Source: Arthrobacter sp. NIO-1057 (GTDB taxonomy: Bacteria > Actinomycetota > Actinomycetes > Actinomycetales > Micrococcaceae). From it: a stretch of DNA of 64,000 nucleotides. The stretch covers positions 62,001 through 126,000 of the forward strand of contig NZ_FMAT01000002.1 of assembly GCF_900094805.1 (NCBI RefSeq), given 5' to 3'. Shown here in pieces: positions 34,918 through 44,108 of this stretch. A program made the position numbers and the translations under genes. Position 1 is the stretch's first letter, and every line of letters starts with the position of its first letter. The notes under the pieces are model-generated. The model was given only the letters and a program-made list of their open reading frames with translations, was not told the origin of the DNA and ran no database searches.

Positions 34918-37502
34918 CCGAGATTTTCCCCGGCGTCAAGGAAATCTACTCAAAATACCTGAGCGTTCCATCGACCTCCGCGATTGATGCTCAAGGCACT
35001 TCCTACCGCTGGCACGTGCTGGATAATCAGGAAGAACTAACACAGCGCGGCATCACCCCGGTAGGCACACTTGTTTGTGTCCACGGAAATCCTACGTGGT
35101 CCTATCTATGGCGCAGCCTGTTCAACCACGTCTCCGATCACCAGTTGGCCTGGCGAATCGTCGCTGTTGACCATCTGGATATGGGACTTTCAGAACGTAC
35201 CGGAAAATTCCGTCGTCTGGCTGAGCGTGTTAATGACCTCGGCGATGTCATTGACGCCTTGGATCTCGGCAATAACGTCACCACCGTCGGTCATGACTGG
35301 GGCGGGATCATCTCTCTAGGTTGGGCCGTAGCTCATCAGGAGAGACTGAATAATGTTGTTCTGACCAATACCGCAGTTCACCCAGCCGGCTTTGAACTAC
35401 CCGCTGCCCTGAAAATAGCGACCCACCCCGCCGTTCACGGCTGGGGCACCAAGTCCACCCGAGCTTTCCTTCAGGTCACTCATTCTCTAGCGCAGCCTGC
35501 CTTAGACCCACAGGTGCGTCAGGCGTTCATGGCTCCCTACACCAGTGCCCAAAAACGTGAAGGCGTAGCCAATTTTGTCGCCGACATCCCGTTCCTTCCC
35601 GAGCATCCAAGCCGGGGCGCCTTGGATGAGATCTCTGAAGCAGTACGTTCCTTGAAGGTTCCTGCACTGATGCTTTGGGGTCCCAAAGATCCGGTGTTCT
35701 CCGATCGTTATTTGCGCGATCTAATGAGCCGTCTGCCGCAGGCTCAGGTGCACCGTTTTGAAGGTGCCAGCCACCTGGTGGGTGAGGACCGCGATATTGC
35801 TACCCCAATTTTTGAATGGTTGGATAGCACGCCAGATTCTGCGCACTCCGCACGCGTCCAAAGCGAAGATGCATACCTTCCCATGCTCGCCGAGTTGGAC
35901 TCTCGTCAGGATGATCCAAGCGCAGCGGTGGTTGATATCCATCCACCGCGTTCCTTGTCATGGGCTGAGCTTGGACAGCGCGTTAATGCGCTAGCTTCCG
36001 GATTGCAACAGATCGGCGTGAAGTCAGGAGACCGGGTAAACCTATTGGTACCACCTGGCATCGAGCTGACCTCACTGATTTATGCCTGCCTGCGTTTGGG
36101 CGCAGTGATTGTTGTGGCAGATGCAGGATTAGGCACCAAGGGTCTGGGCCGGGCCATCAAGGGTGCTGGTCCCAGTTTCCTTGTGGGCATTAACCGTGCA
36201 CTGACCGGTGCACGAGTCATGGGCTGGCCCGGCACCAAGATTGCTGTTGAGGAACTTTCCTCCGCCAAGCGCAAGGTACTGGGCGTGGAACACACCCTGG
36301 ACGAATTGCTGGAGGCCGGAAGTTCAACCGGGGCCACAGCAGGTAGCTTTACTGCCTCTGACCCCGATGCGGATGCGGCGGTGCTGTTCACTTCTGGTTC
36401 CACCGGACCGGCCAAGGGCGTTGTGTACACGCACCGACAGCTCTCCGCCATGCGCGATACCCTGCGTGAAACCTACCATTTGAAGGCTGGTTCCTCACTG
36501 GTTGCTGGCTTCGCACCGTTCGCTTTGCTCGGCCCGGCGCTCGGCGCAACCTCGGTAACCCCAGATATGGATGTCACCGCTCCGCGTACGCTCACGGCCA
36601 GCGCCCTGGCTGATGCCGCCGTCGCGGTCAATGCAACTACGGTCTTTGCCTCCCCCGCAGCGCTAGCTAATGTGCTTGCGACCAAGGCCGAGCTGAACAC
36701 TGCGCAGCGTAAAACACTTTCCAATGTTGAACTGATGCTCTCAGCCGGCGCCCCGATTCCTGAACCGCTTTTGGACAAGGTGCAACAGCTTGTACCCAAT
36801 GCCAAAGTGCATACCCCCTACGGGATGACCGAAGCGCTGCCAGTCACCGACATTGACCTTGATGGTATCCGTGAGGCAGGACAGGGCAATGGCGTGTGCG
36901 TTGGCACCGCCGTTGCCGGTGCCACCATCGCTATCGCACCGATCGATGACCTGGGGGTTGCTGGCGATCAGCCAGAATTCACCCCCAATGTCACCGGCGA
37001 AATTTTGGTCCGTGCTGCGCACGTTAAGGACCGCTATGACCGCTTGTGGGTCACCGAGCAGGCCAGCAGTTCTATCACTGGATGGCACCGTACCGGCGAC
37101 GTCGGTCATTTCGATGGCGAGGGACGTCTGTGGGTTGAAGGCCGGCTGGGCCACGTATTGTCCATGGCTCAGGGCGCCGTGACTCCGGTGGCAGCGGAAC
37201 ACGCAGTGCAGTCAGTTAAAGGTGCAGGGCGTGCTGCCCTGGTAGGTGTCGGCCCGGCAGGCACACAAGCTGCAGTAGTGGTCATGGAAACTGTTCCGGC
37301 TGCCCCCAAAGCAGGTCCGGCGTCAGGTGAACTGACGAGTTTAGTCCGCTCGGCCGTCGCAGCCACCGGCATTGAGGTAGCAGCCGTGCTGGTGGTGAAG
37401 AGCCTACCCACCGATATTCGCCATAACTCGAAGATTGACCGTGCAGCTCTAGCGCAGTGGGCCAGTTCAACGCTTGCCGGTGGAAGGATCCGCACACCAT
37501 GA
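34914..37502 (+). CDS. oleBC: OleBC fusion: beta-lactone decarboxylase plus beta-lactone synthetase
   Basis: An 862-residue fusion. The N-terminal domain (1 to about 310) is a haloalkane-dehalogenase-like alpha/beta hydrolase with HGNPTW (58-63) and nucleophile Asp128 in GHDWGG; OleB removes CO2 from the beta-lactone to give the cis-olefin. The C-terminal domain (about 330-862) is an AMP-ligase-like OleC with the ATP loop TSGSTGPAKG and TPYGMTE; it closes the beta-hydroxy acid to a beta-lactone. The GTG at 34914 overlaps the oleA stop. Separate oleB and oleC genes are usual elsewhere; the fusion is typical of actinobacteria such as Micrococcus. Confidence 0.93.
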   Translation: MTEIFPGVKEIYSKYLSVPSTSAIDAQGTSYRWHVLDNQEELTQRGITPVGTLVCVHGNPTWSYLWRSLFNHVSDHQLAWRIVAVDHLDMGLSERTGKFRRLAERVNDLGDVIDALDLGNNVTTVGHDWGGIISLGWAVAHQERLNNVVLTNTAVHPAGFELPAALKIATHPAVHGWGTKSTRAFLQVTHSLAQPALDPQVRQAFMAPYTSAQKREGVANFVADIPFLPEHPSRGALDEISEAVRSLKVPALMLWGPKDPVFSDRYLRDLMSRLPQAQVHRFEGASHLVGEDRDIATPIFEWLDSTPDSAHSARVQSEDAYLPMLAELDSRQDDPSAAVVDIHPPRSLSWAELGQRVNALASGLQQIGVKSGDRVNLLVPPGIELTSLIYACLRLGAVIVVADAGLGTKGLGRAIKGAGPSFLVGINRALTGARVMGWPGTKIAVEELSSAKRKVLGVEHTLDELLEAGSSTGATAGSFTASDPDADAAVLFTSGSTGPAKGVVYTHRQLSAMRDTLRETYHLKAGSSLVAGFAPFALLGPALGATSVTPDMDVTAPRTLTASALADAAVAVNATTVFASPAALANVLATKAELNTAQRKTLSNVELMLSAGAPIPEPLLDKVQQLVPNAKVHTPYGMTEALPVTDIDLDGIREAGQGNGVCVGTAVAGATIAIAPIDDLGVAGDQPEFTPNVTGEILVRAAHVKDRYDRLWVTEQASSSITGWHRTGDVGHFDGEGRLWVEGRLGHVLSMAQGAVTPVAAEHAVQSVKGAGRAALVGVGPAGTQAAVVVMETVPAAPKAGPASGELTSLVRSAVAATGIEVAAVLVVKSLPTDIRHNSKIDRAALAQWASSTLAGGRIRTP

Positions 37503-38509
37503 GCACAACTGAAGACTCACTAACCGCGCGTAGGGTTCTTGTCACCGGTGCCAGCGGCATGCTCGGCGGTGCAGTGGCTCAGCTCCTTCGCGACAAGGGC
37601 CACCATGTTCGCACTTTTCAGCGCCGTGCCTCCACCGGTGCCAGCGACGAGGTTCAAGGCTCGCTGACTAATCAAGAAGCTGTAGCACGAGCCGTTGAGT
37701 CCATGGACGCGGTCATCCATCTTGCCGCCAAGGTGTCCTTTACCGGTCACTGGCAAGAGTTTGTTGATACCAACATCACCGGTACCAATAATTTACTCAC
37801 CGCTGCACGAAGCGCAGGCATTAGAGACTTCGTTTTTGTTTCTTCTCCGTCGGTGGCCCATTTCGGGGATGCGTTAGCCGGAGCTGAAGCAGGAACCGCT
37901 AACCCGCAGTTGGCTCACGGTCACTATGCCCGTTCTAAAGCGGCAGCCGAACTTGATGCTTTGGCCGCGGATTCCGAGGACTTCCGGGTCACCGCCATCC
38001 GCCCGCATGTGGTGTGGGGGCCGGGTGATACCCAGCTCGTGGAACGCGTTATCCAGCGTGCTAAGGCAGGACGTCTTCCATTGCTAGATCATGGTGCGGC
38101 CTTGATCGACACTACCTACATCGATAATGCTGCTTCAGCGATTGTCCGTGGATTAGAACGCATGGATCACGCCCACGGACGTGCCTTGGTCGTAACTAAC
38201 GGCGAGCCGAGGCCTGTAGGTGAGCTGATTGCAGGGATCTGCCAGGCCGGTGGCGCCCCAGCCCCGAAACTCAACGTGCCAGGTTGGTTAGCTCGTGGCG
38301 CGGGCTCCGTCATTGAAAAAGTCTGGCTCGCCGCCGGATCCAAGGGGCTCGTTCATGATGAACCGCCCATGACTCGCTTCTTGGCGGAACAATTGTCCAC
38401 CGCCCACTGGTTTGACCAGCGTGAGACTCACAAGGTTTTGGATTGGAAGCCAGTGGTGAGCATCGATGAAGGCATCGCCAAGCTGCGCGCGCACTATTCA
38501 ACGAGCTAA
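37499..38509 (+). CDS. oleD: OleD, 2-alkyl-3-ketoacid reductase
   Basis: NADPH-dependent extended short-chain dehydrogenase of 336 residues that reduces the OleA product to the beta-hydroxy acid used by OleC. The Rossmann motif GASGMLGG spans residues 17-24; the YxxxK dyad is in HYARSK. The ATG overlaps the oleBC stop, so oleA-oleBC-oleD are translationally coupled. The order of action is OleA, OleD, OleC, OleB. Confidence 0.92.
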   Translation: MSTTEDSLTARRVLVTGASGMLGGAVAQLLRDKGHHVRTFQRRASTGASDEVQGSLTNQEAVARAVESMDAVIHLAAKVSFTGHWQEFVDTNITGTNNLLTAARSAGIRDFVFVSSPSVAHFGDALAGAEAGTANPQLAHGHYARSKAAAELDALAADSEDFRVTAIRPHVVWGPGDTQLVERVIQRAKAGRLPLLDHGAALIDTTYIDNAASAIVRGLERMDHAHGRALVVTNGEPRPVGELIAGICQAGGAPAPKLNVPGWLARGAGSVIEKVWLAAGSKGLVHDEPPMTRFLAEQLSTAHWFDQRETHKVLDWKPVVSIDEGIAKLRAHYSTS

Positions 38510-38533
38510 GGCTAGTTCGGCTTAGAAACCAAC

Positions 38534-38580
38534 CGAACACCGCGATGCCCCCGCTTACTGCCGGGATGTCGCGGTGTTTG
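38534..38580 (+). terminator. Terminator of the ole operon
   Basis: A 12-bp outer stem (one G-T pair) around a GC-rich inner hairpin, 25 bp after the oleD stop and before pheA. Confidence 0.75.
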
Positions 38581-38634
38581 TCATGAATCGGCACCAACAA
38601 CGCCCTGCATGTGGAATAGCGATACCTTAAAACG

Positions 38635-39495
38635 ATGAGCAACAAGATTTCTTACCAAGGCGAAGCAGGGTCCAACTCCAATATGGCCTGCACTCAACGA
38701 TTCCCCGATATGCAGGCCGTCCCTTGCGCCAGCTTCGAGGTTGCCTTCGCCATGGTAGAAAACGGTGAAGCGGATTTGGCGATGATCCCCATCGAAAACT
38801 CCTTGGCCGGACGCGTCGCAGATATCCACGTGCTGTTGCCCGAATCGAATCTACAGATCGTTGGCGAACACTACCTACGGATCCGTTTTGATCTCTTGGG
38901 ACTGCCAGGTAGTACCGTTACGGAAGCCACCGAAGTACATAGCCATGTTCATGCATTGGGTCAGTGCCGCAAGATCATTAGAGAACACCAGTTGACCCCG
39001 GTGATTGCAGGCGATACCGCAGGTTCGGCACGTGAAGTACGGGACTGGAATGACCCGAAGAAACTTTCCCTCGCTCCCCCACTGGCTGCAGAATTGTACG
39101 GACTCGAAGTGCTTGCCTCGGGTGTGGAAGATGATCCGACAAACACTACTCGCTTCGTGGTGCTTGCCCGCAACCAGGAATTGCCATCGCGTTCTGCGCT
39201 TCCCGAGTCTGCAGTGACCACGTTGGTTTTCAAAGTGCGCAACGTACCTAGTGCTTTGTACAAGGCACTGGGTGGCTTCGCGACCAATGGCGTGAACATT
39301 ACGCGGCTTGAAAGCTACATGGTCGGTTCATCTTTCGCTGCGACGACTTTCATGATCGATGTCGAAGGTCATCCCGAAGACTTGCCGGTACGTCTTGCCT
39401 TAGAAGAGCTCGAATTCTTCACGTGGGAGATCAAGATCCTTGGCACCTATGCGGCCAGCGAGCATCGCCAAAGCGTGTCAGCAGCTTTTGTTTAG
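38635..39495 (+). CDS. pheA: Prephenate dehydratase
   Basis: Converts prephenate to phenylpyruvate in phenylalanine synthesis. The 286-residue protein has the periplasmic-binding-like catalytic domain with IPIENSLAG, AGDTAGSA and the catalytic TNTTRF motif, then a C-terminal ACT domain (ALYKALGGFATNGVNITRLESY) for phenylalanine feedback. No ribosome site precedes the ATG at 38635, so the mRNA may be leaderless. Monocistronic; unrelated in pathway to the ole operon before it. Confidence 0.94.
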   Translation: MSNKISYQGEAGSNSNMACTQRFPDMQAVPCASFEVAFAMVENGEADLAMIPIENSLAGRVADIHVLLPESNLQIVGEHYLRIRFDLLGLPGSTVTEATEVHSHVHALGQCRKIIREHQLTPVIAGDTAGSAREVRDWNDPKKLSLAPPLAAELYGLEVLASGVEDDPTNTTRFVVLARNQELPSRSALPESAVTTLVFKVRNVPSALYKALGGFATNGVNITRLESYMVGSSFAATTFMIDVEGHPEDLPVRLALEELEFFTWEIKILGTYAASEHRQSVSAAFV

Positions 39496-39498
39496 AAC

Positions 39499-39985
39499 TC
39501 ACTCTGTGATGTCTTTTGAGTAGTCCTTGCCGCCAAATCTTAAACTTATCTTCTTGGTTTCATATTTTTGACTGCCAGTAATGAAATCTCGGCTGTCAAA
39601 GTTTGTCGTCGGCAACGCCCATGAGCGTCCACGTTCTACTTGTGAAAGTGACTCGAAGAAGTTTTGACCTAGCTGAACATTAGGATGAGCGAGTTGCTTA
39701 GAGTGGCGGTTTCCGTTGAACTCCACGCGCACATTTGTCACCGGTGTCCGATGATCGTTGCTGATGAGAACACCCCATTTTTGGTGTTCTGAGTCCCCTA
39801 CGAAAGCTGTAGCCTAAACCGCATTAACACCGCTCAGGATGTCTTCTTTCTTCAACGCAGCCTGTTCTTGTTTGTCTTTCCTGCGCCACCAGAAGACAAC
39901 AACCGCGGCCATGGCGCTGACTGCCATCAATCAGGTAGGCACGGGTTTCTCAGAGATTTCGCGAGCATTATAGGTGAGTCATGCG
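39499..39985 (-). pseudogene. Broken gene for a small membrane-anchored protein
   Basis: On the minus strand one reading frame reads EISEKPVPT, a stop (TGA, 39931-39933), then LMAVSAMAAVVVFWWRRKDKQEQ (a membrane helix with basic stop-transfer), a second stop (TAG, 39814-39816), then ATAFVGDSEHQKWGVLISNDHR continuing in the same frame to 39499. The parts form one plausible protein if both stops are ignored, so it is probably decayed. The protein family was not recognised. It lies between pheA and the response-regulator gene. Confidence 0.65.
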
Positions 39986-40098
39986 GTCCGGTTTTCGCAA
40001 GCATATTGCCTTGAGGCACTGCGGGGGTGCGCTACGAATTCATCCTTCGTTCAGTTGAAACTACATTCCAAGCTCAAATTTTCAGGCAAAAAAATCGT

Positions 40099-40773
40099 TT
40101 AGCCATTCCACGAATAACGTCGTTCAGGCCTGCCCACTCCCCCATAGCGAAGGTTCACCTGCGCCAGGTTCTCCTCAGCAAGATACTCCAAGTACCGGCG
40201 AGCGCTCACCCGAGACGTACCGAGTTTCTCAGCAGTTTCGGTTGCCGAGATCGGTTCCGGCGTTTGCCTAACAATGCTTTCGACCAAGCTCATCGTTTCA
40301 GCGCTGCACCCCTTAGGCAGTGGGCGTCGACTTTGACTGCCCATGCCGAAGAGGAGATTCACATCTGCTTGCTCTAACTCTTTGTCCCGGAGAAAATGCA
40401 ATGGCTGATACGTCTTGGCATAGTGCTTCAATCTTTCGCGCAAGTCGTCCCAGGAAAATGGCTTCATCAAGTAATGAACGATTCCTCCGCGCAGGGCTTT
40501 GCGTACAGTATCCATTTCACGCGCTGCGCTAATGACGATGACATCTAACTCAGGTTGAACTTCACGAAGCCGTTGCAGCAGCTCAAGCCCATTCATATCG
40601 GGGAGGTGGATATCGAGCAAGGCTAGATCCGGTGATAAGGAGGTAGCCGCTTTTACGGCGTCACTGGCACTATGGGCTACCCCCACCACAGTGAAACCTG
40701 GCTCTTTGTTGACGAATCCGGCATGCACCTTTGCAACCATGAAGTCATCATCGATCACCAGAACTTTGATCAC
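40099..40773 (-). CDS. CitB/DcuR-type response regulator
   Basis: A 224-residue regulator with a receiver domain (acidic DDD at residues 8-10, phospho-acceptor Asp54 in ALLDIHLP, Lys in LMKPFSW) and a C-terminal helix-turn-helix (ISATETAEKLGTSRVSARRYLEYL) of the CitB/DcuR group. It follows the histidine kinase gene by 10 bp on the same strand and probably activates the divergent tct operon in response to a carboxylate. Confidence 0.92.
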   Translation of the reverse strand: MIKVLVIDDDFMVAKVHAGFVNKEPGFTVVGVAHSASDAVKAATSLSPDLALLDIHLPDMNGLELLQRLREVQPELDVIVISAAREMDTVRKALRGGIVHYLMKPFSWDDLRERLKHYAKTYQPLHFLRDKELEQADVNLLFGMGSQSRRPLPKGCSAETMSLVESIVRQTPEPISATETAEKLGTSRVSARRYLEYLAEENLAQVNLRYGGVGRPERRYSWNG

Positions 40774-40783
40774 GAGTCTTGTC

Positions 40784-42391
40784 CTACTTTCTCAGTGTGG
40801 CGGTAAATTGTGCGCCACGGTCATTAACTACGGTGATATCACCCTGACGGCGCCGACAGACTAATCGGCTCAGCGCCAGTCCGAACCCCCGCCCTCCGGA
40901 GACCGTTGTGTCCTTGGTCGAGAATCCCTGAGTGAAAATTTCTTTCATCGCATCATCGGCAATCCCAGCCCCATTGTCGGTGACTTTCACGGTGATGATC
41001 TCATCGATTTCTTGAATCGACAGCTCAATCTTCGGCTCTGGTACTTCGGCGAGAGCGTCCATGGCGTTATCCAGGAGATTTCCAATAACCGTAGTCAGAT
41101 CGCGGGCGATCTGTTCATCTCCGCGTTCCAATCGGGAATCGTTGGAAACCTCGAGTTTGATACCTCGTTCTGTGGCGACGCTAGCTTTGGCAATGAGCAA
41201 GGCAGCAATTGTTGGTTCCGCAATATGGGCCGTTACATCTTCGAAGACTTTGCTGCGGCTAAAACTTACACCGTCGATGAACCCAATAACTTCGTCGTAT
41301 TCCTGCAATTGAATGAGACCGGAAATAGCATGAAGGTGATTCGCGAATTCGTGGGTTTGTGATCTCAACATATCGGCTGTTGCTTTGCTGTCGCCCAATT
41401 CCTGCTCCAATAGTGTCAGCTCGGTACGATCACGGAAGGTGGTGACTGACCCGTGGTCTTTGCGAGCTGTTTTGACCGGCATGCGGTTAAAGACGACAAC
41501 TCGTTCACCGATCAGAAACTGCCTGTCGGGTTGCTGCTGTTGGGTGGTGAGCGCACGGGAGACTTGTGGGGCGACGTCCAACTCCGTTAGCGTCTGCCCG
41601 ACGCAATCTAACGGTAGTTGAAGCAGTTCAATCGCAATATCGTTGGCCAGCATGACTCGACTGTCGGGTGAGACCGAAATGATGCCCTCTTTGACACCGT
41701 GGAGCAAGGCTTCGCGATGTTCGAACAGTTCGGCAATTTCGCGAGGTTCCATGCCTCTGGTTTGGTGTTTGACCCTACGCGAAAGTAATACCGAACCAAT
41801 CGCGCCGAGCGCCACGGCAATTACGAGGGTTATGAGGGCGCTTGGTGCGATCTCTTGAATCAGCTCTCGCGTACTAGGGTAGCTTTGTCCAGCACTGACG
41901 ATGCAAACCATGGAACCTTCATCGTTCAGGACTGGAACCTGAGCGATGAGCACACGCTCCCCATTGCGAGTTATGTCCCCGGTCCACCCGCGCCCTTGGG
42001 CTACTTGTGATTCCGGGTGCAGAATCGAGGTTCCCACGTCGCCTGGGAAGGTGGAGGTAATGACCGTCCCGTACCGATCTGCAAGAACTACGAACTGTAA
42101 TCCAGAGGTGCTTCGGGTTGTCTCGGCCATGGCAGGTAAGGCAGAGCCCATTTCCGGAGCAGCGTTGGGAATGAGCACTCGAAGAAGCGGGTTCGCTGCC
42201 AAGGACTCGGCAGCGGATAGACTGCGACGCCCTTCAACTTTTTCAAAGTTATTCGTGGATTGGGTCAGTGATACCGCAACTACGCCGGCGAGTACCACGG
42301 CGATAATTAACAATTGAAGAATCAGGTATTGGCCCGCCAAGGAGAGCCGTTGAGCAAAAACGGCACTGAACCTTGAAGGTTTGATTCCCAC
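40784..42391 (-). CDS. CitA/DcuS-type sensor histidine kinase
   Basis: A 535-residue membrane kinase. Two transmembrane helices (about 21-43 and 182-203) flank an extracytoplasmic PDC/PAS sensor, followed by a cytoplasmic PAS domain, a dimerisation box with His347 in RSQTHEFANHLHAISGL (the CitA/DcuS form), and an HATPase domain with GNLLDNAMDAL and DNGAGI. Members sense citrate, succinate, malate or related acids. It is divergent from the tripartite tricarboxylate transporter genes. Confidence 0.93.
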   Translation of the reverse strand: MGIKPSRFSAVFAQRLSLAGQYLILQLLIIAVVLAGVVAVSLTQSTNNFEKVEGRRSLSAAESLAANPLLRVLIPNAAPEMGSALPAMAETTRSTSGLQFVVLADRYGTVITSTFPGDVGTSILHPESQVAQGRGWTGDITRNGERVLIAQVPVLNDEGSMVCIVSAGQSYPSTRELIQEIAPSALITLVIAVALGAIGSVLLSRRVKHQTRGMEPREIAELFEHREALLHGVKEGIISVSPDSRVMLANDIAIELLQLPLDCVGQTLTELDVAPQVSRALTTQQQQPDRQFLIGERVVVFNRMPVKTARKDHGSVTTFRDRTELTLLEQELGDSKATADMLRSQTHEFANHLHAISGLIQLQEYDEVIGFIDGVSFSRSKVFEDVTAHIAEPTIAALLIAKASVATERGIKLEVSNDSRLERGDEQIARDLTTVIGNLLDNAMDALAEVPEPKIELSIQEIDEIITVKVTDNGAGIADDAMKEIFTQGFSTKDTTVSGGRGFGLALSRLVCRRRQGDITVVNDRGAQFTATLRK

Positions 42392-42458
42392 CTACCCGCT
42401 CCTTGTTGCCGATTCCTGAGTTCCCATCATTGGGGCACTGGGCAACTTTACCGAACTT

Positions 42459-42471
42459 TTGAATGATTCAA
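42459..42471. promoter_or_regulatory. Inverted repeat, candidate response-regulator site
   Basis: TTGAAT-G-ATTCAA is a perfect 6-1-6 inverted repeat in the 203-bp gap between the divergent kinase and tctC genes, about 125 bp before tctC. Confidence 0.4.
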
Positions 42472-42594
42472 GTCATAGTTTTTGGTTACACAATGAACAG
42501 TATTTTCTTTGAGTACGTAAGCGTGACCCAGTTCACACGCCTGCCTACTGTGGAATTACTCGCAACCCAGATGAAAGCAACGAGGCTGAAATCA

Positions 42595-43608
42595 ATGAAA
42601 AACTTCAAATCCATCCGCGCCCTGACGGCACTGGCCGCCACTGCTGCCCTTGCCATTGGAGTCACGAGCTGTGGCGTGACTTCGGAGTCGTCCAGCAGCG
42701 ATGCTGCAGAGTCCAATGCTCCCCTCACCAATCTGCGCATCATGGTTCCCAACACTCCCGGTGGCGGTTACGACACCACCGCCCGCGTTGGTGCCAAGGT
42801 TATGGACGAAGCCGGATTGGCCACCAATCCTGAGGTCTTCAACTTGGCTGGCGCCGGTGGAACCGTAGGTCTGGCGCGCATGATCAACGAAAAGGGCAAC
42901 GGCGATTTGGCTATGCTCATGGGGCTTGGCGTTGTCGGAGCAAGCTACACCAACGACACCGAAGCTAAGCTGACAGACACCACGCCGATTGCGAAGCTGA
43001 TTGAGGAGCCAGGAGCCATCATGGTCTCCAAGGATTCTCCTTACAAGACCATCGATGACCTGGTCGCAGCATGGAAGAAAGACCCTGCCAAGATTTCCGT
43101 CGGCGGCGGTTCCTCACCGGGTGGTCCTGACCATCTTCTGCCGATGCAACTAGCTCAAGCTGTGGGCATCGACCCGAAGGACGTCAACTTCGTTTCCTTC
43201 GATGGTGGTGGCGACCTGCTCCCAGCCATTTTGGGTGACAAGGTAGGATTCGCAGCTTCGGGCGCCGGAGAGTACATGCAGCAGATCGAAAAGGGTTCTG
43301 TTCGAGTTCTGGCTACGAGCGGCGAGGAACGACTTGAAGGCGTTGATGCTCCTACTTTGAAGGAATCAGACATCGACTTGGTGTTCTCAAACTGGCGCGG
43401 TCTGGTTGCCCCTCCGGAGATCTCCGATGCGGACAAGACAAAGTGGGTCAATCTGATGACCGAGATGCACGATTCCGAGCAGTGGAAGGAAGCGCTGGAA
43501 ACCAACGGTTGGACCGACGCGTTCATGACCGGAGATGATTTCTCTGCTTTCCTCACCGAACAGGATGAACGCGTTGCCAGCGTCCTGAAGACTCTGGGTC
43601 TGGCGTGA
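42595..43608 (+). CDS. tctC: TctC, tripartite tricarboxylate transporter binding lipoprotein
   Basis: Extracytoplasmic solute-binding protein of 337 residues. The lipoprotein signal ends GVTSC (Cys26). The Bug/TctC pattern is clear: IMVPNTPGGGYDTTAR near residues 44-60 and GAGGTVGLARM. It captures a tricarboxylate or other organic acid for the TctAB channel. First gene of tctC-tctB-tctA-usp, all coupled. The ATG at 42595 precedes the signal peptide; longer upstream starts would add a non-signal segment. Confidence 0.92.
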   Translation: MKNFKSIRALTALAATAALAIGVTSCGVTSESSSSDAAESNAPLTNLRIMVPNTPGGGYDTTARVGAKVMDEAGLATNPEVFNLAGAGGTVGLARMINEKGNGDLAMLMGLGVVGASYTNDTEAKLTDTTPIAKLIEEPGAIMVSKDSPYKTIDDLVAAWKKDPAKISVGGGSSPGGPDHLLPMQLAQAVGIDPKDVNFVSFDGGGDLLPAILGDKVGFAASGAGEYMQQIEKGSVRVLATSGEERLEGVDAPTLKESDIDLVFSNWRGLVAPPEISDADKTKWVNLMTEMHDSEQWKEALETNGWTDAFMTGDDFSAFLTEQDERVASVLKTLGLA

Positions 43609-44108
43609 GCGAAGTAAGCACCGCTAAGAAGAAACGCGTCGAACTGCTGTTCGCCGCGTTTCTTCTTCTCATCGGAATCATTGTGTTTGTTGACGCGTCG
43701 CAGTTACATTCGACGTACTCCCAGGCAGATGCCATTGGGCCCAAGGCAGTTCCGTATATTGTCTCTGGAATCCTGGTCCTCTCCGCCATCGCTTTGGGCA
43801 TTACCGTTGTGCGCGGAAATCTTGCTGCAGGCGAAGAAGGTGAAGACGTTGATCTCAGTCAGCCCTCGGATTGGAAAGTCGTACTTCCGCTACTCGGTTT
43901 TTTCGTTCTGAACCTACTCCTAATCAACTGGGCCGGTTGGGTCATCTCAGGAACGATTCTGTTCTTCGGCACTGCAATCAGCTTAGGATCGCGCCGATGG
44001 GTCTTGACCCTGGTGATCTCATTAGTCTTGGCTCTTGGATCGTTCTACGGGTTCTACCTAGGACTGGGTATTAAGCTACCGGCCGGAATTCTTTCGGGGG
44101 TGCTCTAA
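43605..44108 (+). CDS. tctB: TctB, small membrane subunit
   Basis: A 167-residue protein with four hydrophobic helices matching the TctB subunit of tripartite tricarboxylate transporters. The GTG at 43605 overlaps the tctC stop by 4 bp, and tctA begins directly after its stop. Sequence conservation in this family is low; assignment rests on size, topology and position. Confidence 0.9.
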   Translation: MSEVSTAKKKRVELLFAAFLLLIGIIVFVDASQLHSTYSQADAIGPKAVPYIVSGILVLSAIALGITVVRGNLAAGEEGEDVDLSQPSDWKVVLPLLGFFVLNLLLINWAGWVISGTILFFGTAISLGSRRWVLTLVISLVLALGSFYGFYLGLGIKLPAGILSGVL

